Position numbers and translations under genes: made by a program. Of a stretch of DNA of 64,000 nt, positions 29,001 through 44,000 are shown one piece after another (the stretch's first letter is position 1; each line of letters begins with the position of its first letter). The notes beneath the pieces are model-generated. The model saw nothing but the letters and a program-made list of their open reading frames with translations. It searched no databases and was not told where the DNA came from. Location of the stretch: NCBI GenBank assembly GCA_013396655.1, contig WBMV01000295.1, forward strand, positions 412,215 to 476,214, written 5' to 3'. The DNA comes from Campylorhamphus procurvoides (lineage: Eukaryota; Chordata; Aves; Passeriformes; Dendrocolaptidae).

Positions 29001-32000
29001 GCTGGGGCTCCATTGCAGTGCACTGGGAGGTTTTTTCTTTTTTTTTGTTTTTGAGGGAGTATCTGGAGACCTTAAACACTTCCTTAACTGTTGCCATTAT
29101 GAAGCTTTTATTTTTGTAGGTGCTGACCTTCAAGGAAAGCAATGACAGACCAGTCATAAGAGACCTTCCTAGGGAACTTAATGGAAAATCTCACTGAGTA
29201 TCAAGAAAGTAACTGCTCGCCCTGTCGGATATCTGACTTCTCTAATTTAGTAACTATTTCTTAGTATAACCCCATATTCCTCCTTGTCACTGTGCAGGTC
29301 TGAGGAAGCAAACAAAGCTTTCTCTGCAGCTGTGCAGATGCACGACGTGCTGGTGAAAGCGTGGGCCATGTGGGGGGATTACCTGGAGAACATCTTTGTG
29401 AAGGAGCGGCAGCTGCACCTGGGCGTGTCTGCCATCACCTGCTACCTGCACGCCTGTCGCCACCAGAACGAGAGCAAGTCCAGGAAATACCTGGCAAAGG
29501 TGAGCTCAGAAGGAGAAGGGGAAGGGCTGGGATGATGCTCAGTGCCCCAATATCTGCCACTGGAGTTACTGAGGGAAAGCTCGAATTGAGATGGAAGGTC
29601 TTCATGTGGCTGCTGTTGGTTGCATATAACTCATCTTGGATGTTTTCATGTCATTGACTGGGCTGGGGTTTCCTGGAGTTGTAGAATCTTTTTGTAGGAG
29701 GAAGAGGGCAAATCACATCCAGCCTTTCTGAAATACCTGCAGAAAGGCATCCTTTGGTCCTTTAAAAAGTAACGTCATTTGAGGTCTGTTTATCATTACT
29801 GTGGGTAAATAATATTGACTTTTACCTCAGTATTGCATTTTATTCTGCATAAGCCTTTTCTGTACATTTTTACTCTGAAATTCAACAAAATTGTGGCCAA
29901 AAAAAGCTATTTGTAGTATATATTTCTCAGTTTGGGGATATTTAATCTCTCTCATGAAGAAAATTAAAAAATCTGTAGCAGACCATGGAAGACAATCTGT
30001 TCTGAACATGAAGCAAACACAGAAAACAGTTTTTGAGGTTCAAGGTTGCCTCAATAACACTCTGAAGTTTATTAATTCTCCTGTCTGGTTGCATAACAGT
30101 TAATAGTTTTTAGTCAGTGCTTAATATATTTACATTTAAATTAAACTATAAAGCATCATTAGGGGTGGATAGTTAAAATAATTAAAAACACCCAAAGAAA
30201 TAATCAAGTTCTTGCATCAAGTTTCATTTACCTGAGTTGCATATTTTAGGTTCTATAAACATGCCTTATTTTCTATCCACAGCCCCAACCAAAACCCAAA
30301 GAATTCCTGGAAATGCAGTCATATTCATTTGCTTCTTTCTGTCTTGTTTCAGAGCAAAGAGTACAGTTCTATTTATTTTTTACATCCTTGAAATATTATT
30401 TCTAAGGGAAAAATGCAATTGACCAGGCATAACGTATTTAAGTTCTTGTGTCTCAGGCAACTTTACCACTTACAAGGACTCCACATTCATATTAATAAAA
30501 TATCTTTGTGGGTTTGTGCATCATAATGATTGATGTCTTAAATTTAAGCTCTGAAATTCTCTTCTAGGTTCTTTGGCTGCTGAGTTTTGATGATGATAAG
30601 AACACCTTGGCAGATGCAGTGGACAAATACTGCATTGGTGTCCCACCCATCCAGTGGCTGGCCTGGATCCCACAGCTGCTGACATGCCTGGTTGGCTCAG
30701 AGGGCAAACTCCTCCTGAACCTCATCAGCCAGGTACAGGAGATCCTCACTAATTCTTTATTGTCTGTAATCTTTGTTTTCAAGATGAGATACAAATACTT
30801 CTTAAAGCAAATTAGGAAAATGCCAAGCTTTATTGTTTGCAGCTACGAGTGAGTTAAATATGGTAATTTCTCTCTTAAAATAGAATATTTTAAATTTCAA
30901 AGTGAGTTTTACTTACTGAGATTAAATCCAGTGAAATTGTATGCTCTTTGTGCATAAGGTGTGGCATTTGTGAACATTATAAAACATACTTAGAAATGCA
31001 TATTTAAAAAGTGCCTGTGACATAGGAGTAGGGATAAAGAATTTTTTAGCTTTAATGACTAAAGGCCAAACTGTTTCATTAGTACTTTGGTTTTTATTAG
31101 ACTGGATCAGACCATCAGAAACCTTCACCAAGCCTTTGCTAGTTTTCACTTGAAGTTTAGCATGGCAAATGATGAGACAAATAAAAGGATAAGGTTTAGA
31201 GAGCTGGATGAAGAAACTGCCTTCCTGGATTGGTACCTCTGAACTGAGAGATAGGAGTTTTGGTTAATCTTGCTTTGGGATTTTAAGATTTGTGCCTAAT
31301 GCTGTCTGCTCTGGAGCAAAACCTAAAAAAAGAGCTTTACCTCAGTATGGGCTTGGTTTAAGCTCTTCTGTAGGCTGAGGGAGAAGGTGATATCCATTAA
31401 TGTGGGGTTTTTGTGGTTAATATTTTGTAGTTAGTTTTGAGATACTATTTTGTTACTGCTTAATGAGAAGAGGGTTCAAGGGTGATGTAACTTTGAGCAA
31501 ACATAATTCCAAAGCAGCTTAAAAAACCAAAGTAACTAAGGCAAACTTTGATGGGTACGGCTTCGTGTTGTCTTAAAACCCTCGTGTGCTCAGCGGTCTT
31601 CTGACAGAAAGAAAGTATTTCAGCAAGTTGTAGACACTTTTTTATTTGTTGAGATCTATATAAAATCTTTAGAAGTGAGTGCTTGCTTGGAAGTCGTACT
31701 GTAGTTGGAGCTTAGGCTCATAAACATCACAGATACTCCTGTTTGTCTTGCCTTTAAACTTCAGGTCCATAGAACGAATAGAAAATTAAAAATTACCAAA
31801 TTTTCTGTGGTACTGTTTTAAAACTCTGTAGTTCTCTCCAAATAACTTTTGAACTACAGCGTGAAGCATTATGTGTGTCAGGTTGGTGTTCTGCCATAAA
31901 TATCATCTCACTGGACATTTTGCAAAATTTCTACCACTTACCATATCCATTTGGATGGAGAAAGGATCCATGACTTAGTGGAATTGTGGCTGGAGAAGCC

Positions 32001-35000
32001 TCTAATGAGGTCTTAAGATGTGCTCTATTGTGGGTAGTAGACACGTGGTTATTTCCTTTAATAGATACTGGGATTTACAGATTTTAAAGGGGATGCTGAA
32101 TGTCAACATCTCTTTAGCTCTTTTTTTTTTTTAATGGAAGCCATAAAATCCTTTTTATTTTTGGGTGCAATTGGTATCTTCTTACATTAAGTGCCACAAT
32201 TAGGTGGAGTAAAGTTACTCTCTAATGGGCTTTCTTATCAAATGTCATGGGGCTTGCTGGGAATTGTGGCCTAATTTACAGACTAACCACTGCCATTATG
32301 TCTGTTTTTCTTCCATTATGCACATGAGTAAGATCTTTGAGCTGGCCCAGCTGGTGCTGTGACATTACGCTGTTTTCAGGTTTATTAGGCAATGTGAGCT
32401 GCAAGGCCTAATTAGGTAATGCCTTAGCAGAGTGTGCAGGGAGTTACCATCTCATCCCCTTTGTGTTTCTGGTACTGAAAGAATCTTTAATTGCCATAAG
32501 CTGTTATTTAACAGTGAGAGCTGGTTATTACCAAACTGTACTTGCTTACAAGACAGTCTGTACATGTTGATGTGCAGACAGTATTCCTTAACTGAGAAAG
32601 AAGGGTATGTGTGTCTCCAAACAGGTGGGAAGGGTCTATCCCCAGGCTGTTTACTTCCCTATCAGGACCCTCTATTTGACCCTGAAGATTGAACAGCGAG
32701 AGCGCTACAAAAGTGGTGAGCTTGATCTCCATGAAGTTGTTTGTTCTCTTTGTAACTTAGCTATTGAGTTCCACCTGATTTTACTGAGAAGACAGATTCT
32801 CTAGAGCACATACCAACTTAGCAAGGCTGAGGACGAAAATTCTTCATAAACTTTGCTTGCATTGATTTGTTTCTGTGAAGTTAAATCTGCAGATGGCTTG
32901 AGCCGTCTGGAATTTTCTTGTATAACAAACTCACCAAGAGGAGTTTCATCTACTTCCTTCTCCTGTCCGCTTAATTGAGAATCATGTGTTATTTACTGGG
33001 TATTTATAAATTTGTAGAGAAGTAGAGAATTCTTGGTTTATAAATACATGAGAGGATCCTAGTTTTCTCAGATGTTCTAGTCTAGTTTTCGTTGGAAGCA
33101 CAAACCATGCAGCATTCAGTCAGTGTTCAAAGGAGCCCCACTTGTAAGATGAATGACTCCAGGTTAACTTCTTACGGTGAATTATCAAGTAAAATGAACA
33201 TCTAAGTTTACACAAAATAAAATCAATGTTGGCTTTGAGAAATGTTTGGGAAGTAGGGAGAACATTCAGTAACTTGCACAGCACCTTTTTTTCCCAAGAA
33301 CAAATCATGTTTAGAATAGTTCTGTCAAATGATTCCACACAATTTAGTTGTTCTTTTGTCTTGTATAATTTCCTGGAAATCCCAGGAGAGCTACTTGAAG
33401 AACTCTCCCTTCAGTTGTGTGTTCTTTATTACAAAGTGCATTGTTTATTTAATTGCCTTTTTCACTTGGGAATTAATTCACTAAATTTCTACATAAGATT
33501 TTGAAGGGCACTAATTAAATAATGCTTTATTTTGCTTTGGCTGCTCCTTTGCAGAAGGAGAAGATGCCTACATATCCAATAATTCATTCATATCCAGCAA
33601 CAGAGGTTTCTGTACTAAATTCTTGATGTGCCACATGCACATCTATAATAAGCAGTAAAATATTTTCTTGTAGATTCTGCCACAAACTCCTGCTGTGTTT
33701 GTGGGTTGTGTGATTTAGTGGGGGTCATCTGATAAAGCAAAGCTCTGTGCTTAATCACTGTCTGATGGAGTTGTCATGCAAGAATGTTTTGTCCTAAAAG
33801 ATACATACTGTGACAATTTGTCTGTTGTTGACATCAGCAGATTTATTCTTCATGTATGTGTGAAAGATCTCCCCAAAAGGGAGAGGAAGAAAACACCCAT
33901 AATTCAAATAATTTGATCCTATATGAGACAATGTCTGTTACTTCAAGAGCACAGATTGGTAATTTAAAAGCTAAGGATACACCTCCTGTGGTGCCTCAAG
34001 GAGTGTTTATTTTGCTTTAATATTGGAAAGTCTGTACCACTAAACAGCATTTGGAGCAGAGCCTTCTTTCTAAAAAAAACCCAATTTTCTTTCTAGAAAA
34101 AAGAAATGTTTTCTGAAATTCAGTAGGTAATGCATGATTAATAAGTAATATAAATCTAAACCCAATTCTTGGAACAATTTACTTGATTTCATACAGGCAT
34201 GTATCAAGTTCATGAAAGGTAATTCTTATTTTCTTTTTAATTTTCACTTCCCAGACTCTGGGCAGCAGCAGCCGAGCTCAGTTGGCAATCAGTCCCACTC
34301 TGCCTCAGACCCCGGGCCAATCCGAGCCACGGCCCCGATGTGGAGGTGCAGCAGGATTATGCACATGCAGCGGGAACTGCATCCAACACTGCTGTCTTCT
34401 CTGGAGGGCATTGTAGATCAGATGGTCTGGTTCAGGGAGAACTGGCATGAAGAGGTATTTGCCTTTAATGCACCTTCCTATGTGTGTATCATCTAAGGAA
34501 AAGTGAACTGCAAATATTTATCCAGAATTAATTTTAAGCATTAAAACATAACTATTTGTTTTGATTAGTAAACTGATATATCTGTAGGACTGACTGTTCT
34601 GATTAGAGTTGAAGGGTCTTGCTTATTTCTGGAAGCAGTACAGAGATTTTCCAACACTATTAATTGGATGAATGCCTCTAGGTTTGAAGCAGTTGCTCAT
34701 GCTAACTGAAAATGGATATTCTTACACTGGGTTTCACAGATTCCAGTTTCCCTCTTGATGTGGTCTCTGTGACATGTTGTGATTATGACCTGAAGTTTGA
34801 ATTGCAACAGAGAGCAGATGGACCTGCCACTCTGGTGTTATTACTTGCCCCTCAAACTCTTGGGCTATTCTGTTTTGTCTGCCTAGCACAGTGTTTACCT
34901 GAAGGAGGTTTCCTCATATCACATCATCTTTTCAAATATCACAAAACAGGAAATGTAAGTTTGCTGCTGTTGAAAGAGCAAGGTGTCCTTCGTGGTGCAG

Positions 35001-38000
35001 CATTTCCCCTGCTCAGTTTGTTTGCAGGGCTAATGAAAGTCATTCTGCCATTCTGATTGACCCTCTGATGCCATTTCAGAGTAGAGTTTGAAGTGGATGT
35101 TTCTGAGAGGATGATTTTACTACATAAAATATGGTGCAGGAATAAATATTTGGTGTCAAATCAGAAGTCCTAATCTGCCTGACTATTTTGCCTCTTGGTT
35201 TTTTCATCCTTAGGTTCTCAGACAACTGCAGCAGGGCCTGGCAAAGTGCTATTCGGTTGCCTTTGAGAAAAGTGGAGCCGTTTCAGATGCCAAAATCACT
35301 CCTCATACACTGAATTTTGTCAAGAAGTTAGTCAGCACTTTTGGAGTAGGTCTGGAGAACGTCTCTAATGTGTCCACCATGTTTTCTAGTGCAGCCTCAG
35401 AGTCATTAGCTAGGAGAGCACAGGCAACAGCTCAAGATCCCGTGTTCCAGAAGTTAAAAGGGCAATTTACAACAGGTAAATGTTTAAAATGGCTTTTTAA
35501 ATGTTACTTTTAGTCTCCAGAGAGGTCTCCCCCCAGTTCAGCTGTGAAGGCATTCTGCTTTTTTATTCCAATATTGTTCCTGAGAGAAAATGTAGAAAAC
35601 AGCACCTTTCTGTCATTCACCAAACCTGAAGTAGTTTGTTCCAATCTTCTGTGGAGTAATAAAGGTAGTTCAAGTGAAAACCAGACATCAACATAGAGAA
35701 TGAGTATATTATTGTATTTTTATTACCTAAAATGGGGGTTTGATCACATATGTGTTTAAAAATAAGTTAGATTACTTCACTATAATATTTTTGTTATTTG
35801 CATGCATTGCATAACAGCCTGCTGGATCTGGTTTTCAATAATGATCTCTGCTTTACAAAGATGCCAGAATTTAATGCAATTTTCACTGCAGAACTCCAAA
35901 CTGACAACATTATGTAAGGTCTTTCAAAACAGTCTACTTCTGATGAACAAGATTACTTTAGTGTTTTGGATAACTAGATTATAAAAATCCTATTACCCAA
36001 ATTTACATCGTTTGGCAAATTGAATCAATAACCTTAATCAGATCTAATAAAAAAGATACTTAAGGGAAGTAGCTTTTTTGCTTCGTTCATTTTCTCTTAA
36101 CCAGTGGTTACATACTTGAGTATCTGATGTTGATTTAAAATTCTAAGAAAGGCTTGTGTACAGTGGGTTGGATGTGTTTGGTGAGATGTGTTGAGGCCAC
36201 GCAGCTCATACGTGACAGAAGGGGACACTGATTGGCAGCAGTGGTTTGGATTGCCAGGATTTTGAGTTTTGCATAAATTCCCCCTCAAACATAAGTGTTT
36301 GAGAGTGTTTGACAAGTAGTCTTGCAGTGTTTTTTCAAGCATTTTACTGATCACATTGTGAAAATCAGTGAATTGATGGGAGCCTTGTGGAAGTAATCCA
36401 GTTGCAGTCACGACCTCCATATCTGGTGCATGCTATGCATTGTGGTGCCCTCTGAGCACAGAGCTTGCATGACAGCAGGCAATGGGAGTCCTGAACCATA
36501 TGATTCAATCTTTACTGCATGAAGGGGACTGGGGAGGAAATGGAAGCAGAAACATTTCATGTCTTCAGTGGGAGAACACAAGGAGGGGAAAAAAATCACT
36601 GGGCAGGGATTAGCGGGATGAAATTTAACCAAAATAGCCGATTCTGTACCTAGAGCAGGGGAATGATGCCAGGCACAGGTGTCATTTGGGGGAGGAGTGG
36701 CTGGAGGGCAGCCCGGCAGCCAGGGGTCTGGGGCTGCTCTGTGTCCCTTCCAGCTGGAGTGCTCTGCTCTTAATGCAAGTTTGGACTCATTTTTAATAAT
36801 GGTTTCTATGTGTTTACATTGCACTAGTAGTGTAGCCACTGTTTTATAGCTGTGCTGTTATTATGCTCAGTTTTTGTTGGATTTGGGTTAGTTTTGATCT
36901 CTCATAGTATGTCCTGGTTTCTCTCCTCTGAGTGTCAGAGAGATCTGGGATTTCAAAGGTGTAAAGGAAGAGTAAATACACCACCAGCCTCAAGTCTGCA
37001 ATATCTGAAGAAATATTTCAGAACATTTCCAGAGAGTCATTTAAGAAAGTTTAATTACAATTTTTAGTTAAAACAAAAAATGGAGAGGATTTCCAGGTTT
37101 TATGTACTGTTGTGAATTTTTGTGTGATATATATATGTATATATGTGATATATAAATGGCAGTTAAGGATTTCAGATTTTTCTCTTTTAATCACAGCATT
37201 TGTAAAGAATGATATGGAACAACATAAAAACCAAAGCACAACAACATAGGCCTGGACATAAAAATCATGTAAAGTCATCAAATGCAAAGTGTTTCTTCTT
37301 AAACTTCTGTTTAATAACAGTAATTAGTTTTTAGTTGAAGATTTCATGTTTTATTTTCCAAGTATGATGAAATATGAATGTCTGCAGGATACAAATAATA
37401 ATTTTGCTTAGTGCTGGAATTGATTTTAATCTAATCTAATACATTCAGTGTTTTAATTCACAAATTAAATGTGGGAAAACAGAAGAAGTGAGACCAATCA
37501 GCATACTTACTAATTCTTGTAATTTAATTCATTATGCAGAAAAGGAAAATAAGGTTTTTATTGATTTTGTAATAACAGTAAAATGTACATAAATAAATGA
37601 AGAGGATTGTAATTACTGTATTGAAGTTAGCAAAGGCTGTTCTAACACTACGAGGAACCATTTGTAGGACACGCCTAATGTGTCCTTCTGTCGCAGCAGA
37701 ACCTTCACATTTGCTTTCCTGGTTCTTGGGACCAGTTGCATCAGGGTGATGGACAGATAATTGCAGTGGTTGCCTTCCCTTTCAGAAGTACCCACACTGA
37801 GGAGCTGTCTCAGAGTCCACTCCTTTCTTCAATTATTTCCAGATTAATGTTGACAGCTGTGCTCTGTAGATACTTTCAGCTGGGTTTGGTTGCATAATTG
37901 TTTCCATCAATATCAGAGTTGCATCTTGATTCCTGTTTGGAGCCACTGGGGACTGTCACACTGTTTCTTATATTCTAAATACTTTGTCTGCAGCAGCCCG

Positions 38001-41000
38001 GACCGTTGGAGCTATGATAGGTCATCTTTACCCATCCTAATGTTATATTATAAAAACAAATTTTACTTTGAATTCTTTTTTCTAGAACATCAAATGCAGA
38101 GTTCTTTGACCATCTGTTCTTTGTTCCTTCTCTCCTTTTCTGCTAAACCTTTGACATCAAAGAATAGGCAAATGCTGAAAAATGCTCCCTTTGAGAGCTC
38201 TCTCAGCAGTGAAGGCAATAGAAAAGCTGCCTCATTGTCCCTTTGTGGGCAGATGATAGTTTGGAGTTTGGATCGGCTTCTTTCTGCAACCATCTCTCCA
38301 CTCAGGCTGAATAGGAGTGGAAAATTCCAAAACGCACCCTGAAAGCACAAGATAATTTCCTTGAGAGTTTTGTCACCCAGCACAATGAATTCTTCACTGT
38401 GAGTAGAAACTGAAATCAGAAGGAAGCTCCTAGTGTGGCTCTGAACTGTGGGGAGAGGGCAGGGGAAGAGATCTGTTAATAGTTTTTACCTTTTCTAAGG
38501 ATTCTTTTTTTCTTTTTTTTTCATTTTCTTCCCTCAAGAATGAGCAGAGCATCCCTTTGGTAGCTCTTTCTTTATTTCCCTTCCAGCTTTTAGGTAACAG
38601 GATGGTATCCAGGAAATCCAGACTAAGAGATTGGTCAGGTTTGACCTTGGTGTCTGGTCTCTGGTTTTCTGGAGCTGAGTGATAACCCAGAGGTCCTGCT
38701 TCAGATTTCTGCTTTCAGCCACCGAGATTCTTCCTCTTTCTTGGTGCTTTCCAAAAGTTCTTGTGAGATCAGGAGGAAGTTTTGGGAAAGTATAGAGTAT
38801 AAAAATGTTTGAATAGTAACTTTGAAAGCCACACAGCATTTCACTCTTGGAGAATGCTTGGAACCTCTTCAGTATCATGGGCATGAAGGATTTGCCCTGC
38901 TCTGTGAAGCCAAGCTTACATCTCAGTCCTCAGTTGTATGTGACATGATGGATGTCTTGGCTCTTTAGCTGGAGATCCTGGAGCTGTGAACTTTTAAGTG
39001 TAAAGAGGCTTTGCCTATGGTCAGAATAATCTTTCAAATCTTCAAATCAACTTAGTCTAAAAGCATTAATAGCCTGTTGCTTTTCATTGATCAGAACTGT
39101 TTTCTGACAGTGTAGCAGAAGGTGGATTTTTTTCTTTATGGTTCTGGAGTCTTAGTTTGGAGCTCTTTTCTGTTTTCCTAATGCTGAGTTAACATTCTGT
39201 AGGTCAAAGTTTTGGAGGGGAGGTGGGGACAAAGGGTTTGATACTCTTAATTTTGCTAACTCAAGTGTATTTTTTGGTGTTGCTTCATGACCAGGGGTGG
39301 CTCAGCCCTCGATCAGAATGTGTGAAGCTTTATCTGGTAGCGTTAAGAGCCATCAGGATGTTCCAGGTCTGTCTCACTGACAGGAGGATTGTGCCCTGTT
39401 TGTCTTTGCACTGGGATTGGCAGGAAACTTCAGCACTGAGAAGAGGGAGCAAACTGCTTCCCCTGCAGTCTGTGCATGGGTTTTTGGGAACATCTCCATT
39501 AGAGATGGGGGATAAACTTCCCATTCTGTTGAGGAAAAGATGGGCTGAGTAGGAGGGTGCTTTAGACCAGTGTGTGTCAGCTTAAGATGTTCTCCAGTAC
39601 CAAGTACTGAAAAGATGGATTTTTTTGAAACAAAAATACTGTTTGTATAGATTAAGATGTCTGCAAAGGAGGGAGACTTTATACACAAGTAATGTTTGGT
39701 CTTGTGTTTCCCTTTCTTCCAGCTGAAGTGATTTTTCTTCTCAGATGGGCTCTCTGTGACACGAGCAGAAAGACTAATTGAACTCTCTGTTTTTCCCATC
39801 TGCCACTGAGAAACAAAACAACAAAAATCCTAAAAAAGGCATTCAACAAACTAGAGCTGCTCTTGTGGTGAACTGAGGGACATATTTTTGTAAGAAATAT
39901 ATACTGATGCATATTTTTACCACTTTGGTGGGTTCATATTAGCAGAAAAACTAGTTGCAGTTTGAGCAACTCCTGCACTTCAGAGATTCAGGAGATAAAT
40001 GATGCAATAATTTTGTCACTTTGATGAAATGATTTACTCCCACTGCTCACTAGAGGGTAGGCTTGGGATTGTAATAAGTGTTTTACAGTGGTATTGCAAT
40101 AGATACACTGCCCATACCAGGCAGGGGAAGAAAAGAGAATATCACAGTTATGCTGATTTCCCTCATCCATAAATATGAAAGTGTATTTTTCATTACAGAC
40201 TTTTTTCTTACAGAAATGGAAAGGATTTTGTATGTGGTGGTTTTTTGCTCAGTTTTAGACGGGTAGACTTAGGACTTTCACTGAAAGCTTTTAGCATGTC
40301 AGTGTATTGTGGATACACAATGAAATATGTTGGGGTACACGTTCTCTGATATTTTGTTTAAGTAATAGAATGGCAAAATGAAAGAATCCTGGGTTGCATT
40401 GTTTCCTTTGGTATTGGCATTCTGTGCTTGTCAAGAAAAGAATTAGAAGACTGTATGTATGGAATGGGATGAGGTCTTCTGGCTAAAAGAATGAGTGTTC
40501 TAAGCTTGTTTGGAGGAGTATTTTGGACTATCAGAGTTTTGAGTGGTTTAACTGTGGTTGTAAAAAACTTATATGCAGTAATTGCTTTGTGCACATACTT
40601 AGTTCACTCATGACACATTTACAGATAGATATTTGTAGAATATGTGGTCAAAATTTCTTCTCTGAGCAGTACTCTGTTTAGTTTTTTTGTCAACTTAGGA
40701 GAATATTGAGTGTATGTAACATTGAAATGAAGGTTCTGCAATAAGATTTAAACTCATTTTTGAGTCTATGTTAATTTTCTGTTGTATTTGAATCATAATG
40801 AAGATTTTGTTCTCCTTTAGTTGTAAATCTCAAAAATACTGAATTGACATTCTGTTTTTCTTGCTGTTGCTTTTTCACTTGAGACATGTTGAACTTAAAA
40901 TGGCATCTTTCAGACTCTGGTGTGGAAATGAGTTTTAGAAATTCAAGTCTGCTAGTTAACTTGCACAATCTGGGATGCCATAACTAATGAGGTTTGCAGA

Positions 41001-44000
41001 GAGCAGTTTGTCTTCTTATCCAAGCATATTTAATCTCTTTGTAGTGGTACTGAAGTGTTGAACCCTCATTTCATTTATATGTTTATTCATTTTCCTTCTT
41101 CTGGGAAATGCAAAGACATAGATTTATTTATGTATTTATTTATTTGCTTTGTTCTGCAACTGTAGTGAGAGCAGTGCTGGGAAGATGATATTGGTGTGTC
41201 CCAGGAAATGATCAGGGTTGCAGTGATTTCTGCTACAGAATTCCTGGCATAATGTATTGAAGACCATGTATTGACCTTGAGAAAGTTCTTCCTTCACCTG
41301 CACGTGGCCTAGAGGAGCTAATCTCACACTGTAATACTGTTAATGTTGCAAAGGAAAGATCAGGCTGCATAATAGTGTCATTTTTGCTTAGGCTGTTGTA
41401 TCTGTTCTTCCTGGAGTGACTTTCAGTTGTGATCTAAGGCAGGAAAGAAGAATTTTCTTGCAGCTCAGAATAGAAGAATAACAGTAAAACCAGTTTTACT
41501 CCTTGTCCTGCAGCTCCTCACACATTCCATGTTGTATCCACCATTGAAGTTCTTTCCTCCCATTTAGAAGCAAAGAGTCTCCATTGATTTTAAATAAATA
41601 AATAAATAACTTGTAATGAAACAGGCAGAAAATTATAGTGTTAGACTGTAAAATAATCCCACTTTTCCTCCTCCATAAGTGATCTGATCAAATAATATGG
41701 GGTTTTATTGCTGTTTTCTGTGCAGTCTGGTTACAGTATATAGACAATTCAATACAGTAATAGTGTTTAAATTTTTCACAATATGTTTTTTGTAATGCTT
41801 GTATGACTAAAACAGGACAATGTTGGGAAGTTCATTATGGACTAAATAACAGAATGTTTTAGAGGTGTATACAGAAAAGAGGTAGCAGATTCTGACAGGT
41901 TTAAGTTATATAGTATGTTAGGACTTTGCTAAAAGGTTTTCTCTGGACTGTTCGATAGCCTTGTCTTTCGGAGGCAGCTCTGTGGGGATGTGTGTGTTTA
42001 GTTTGCACTTCTGAATTGGGTGATTTGGTTTTGTTTGGTTTTGCAGATTTTGACTTCAGTGTGCCAGGGTCAATGAAACTTCACAACCTCATCTCTAAAC
42101 TAAAGAAATGGATCAAGATTCTGGAGGCAAAAACTAAGCAGCTTCCAAAGTTCTTCCTCATAGAGGAAAAGTGCCGCTTTCTGAGTAACTTCTCAGCTCA
42201 GACTGCAGAAGTTGAGATACCTGGAGAGTTCCTTATGCCAAAGCCAACACATTACTACATCAAGATAGCAAGGTAACCTGAAAATACCCTTTGGTAGTTG
42301 TAATTCTGGAAGCAGAGAAGGAAATTAAAACCTTCCCATCCATTCACTCTGCAAAAGTAGATGTCATGTGCATTTTATATATGTATATTACATATATAGG
42401 ATCATAATTGGATATAACACCTTTTTTATTTTATCTTTTAATAATTTTACATTGCCTCACTAAACAACTGTACTGTTAAAAGAGTATGTTTGGTTTCCTT
42501 GTATGCTGATGTGAATTGGGATTAGTGCTTTTGTTGTAATCAACAGAGGTACTATTCTTCACAGTAGTGATAAAAGTTTCATGTAATGATTAATTTTGCT
42601 CAAGAACTTGCATTCTCTTAAAAACAAATAAACAAAATCCAGCAAAGGATCTTTTTAACAACAACATAGAAACCATAGACTAGCTAGATAATAGAACTCT
42701 ACTTTGTAATACAGTTGTTACTCCTTATTTATTTCACCATTTTTGCTTGCCATGGTTTTGTCTTTTTCCCATCACGATTTAATATCAGAGGAGTTCCCCC
42801 CAGTGCTTCATTCCCCCTTTCCCCCTGCCAGGTTCATGCCCAGGGTGGAGATTGTCCAGAAGCACAACACTGCAGCCCGCAGGCTCTACATCCGCGGCCA
42901 CAACGGCAAGATCTACCCGTACCTGGTGATGAACGACGCCTGCCTGACCGAGTCGCGCCGTGAGGAGCGGGTGCTGCAGCTGCTCCGCCTCCTCAACCCC
43001 TGCCTCGAGAAGAGGAAGGAAACCACGAAAAGGCACTTGTTTTTCACAGGTACTCAAAAGAGAGAGATTCATGTTATTTTTTTAAATGTATGTTAGACTC
43101 AAAGTTGTTGTGAGACTCTGCTAAAGTTGTTGTCAGAAGCGCGTCACTGATACGGATGTTTTTGAATATTTGTCCTTCAAAGAGGCGTTTTTTAAACAGG
43201 TTTTAGTGTTTTGTGGTTTGATACTGTTTGAAATAACCTAAAGAACATTCATTTCTCTGCTGCCAGAGGTTAATGGAAGCAGACCAGGAGGAACAGCTCA
43301 TTAACACCCCTTCTGTAGCAAACATTTTCTTCTGTAAGACTGAAGAAGTTACATCAAACCATTCAAATGCATTCAAACAACTTTTCCTTACATTTCTGAG
43401 GTTAATCATTACAGCTTGTGAGGGAAATGATGAGAGCACAGTTTTGGGGGTAGTTGGAGGTCACTGTCAAACAGGGCCAGTGGTGTCACTGGAACAGCCA
43501 GCTGTGGAAGGGGCCTGGGCTGTCTTTATGTAGGTGGGGATGCACAGGAGACTTGGTGCAATGAGAAATCAGTTGGGCACCATAAAACTGCAAATAAGAT
43601 CCAGACTTTTTTCCTCCAGTCTTTCCGAATCACTTTAAATACCCTATCGAACTAAGTAGTTTTGGTCTTCAGAATAATCTTTGTTGACATCATGCCAGTG
43701 TCATGTAATCAGATATTACAAACCTGTTTGCATCAAGTACTACCCTTTCTCCTGAAGCTAAAGAAAAGTAGGAAGCATGACGAGTGCTCAATTTTTCTTT
43801 GAAAATACAGTTTATGTTTCTGTTAAGATAAAACAAAGAAAATCTGCCATAATACTTTTTTAACTGAGCTTGCAAATTACTTATGAGTGCAGTAATTAGA
43901 ATTTTCTCCTGATACACTTCAGTCCTGTTTTAAGGGCTGCTACCTCAGCCTTTGGGTCGTGGCTGAGCTCTCACTGTGGTTCTGCCCTGTCTGTCCCATC

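Noticed and set aside
36408..36839. 143-codon open frame on the minus strand in intron 34
   Set aside because: No domain, no splice or start context, Pro/His/Cys-rich random composition. Long chance frames are expected in 64 kb.
39374..39799. 141-codon open frame on the minus strand in intron 34
   Set aside because: Low-complexity and unrelated to any family I recognise; overlapping frames on the other strand are equally open.
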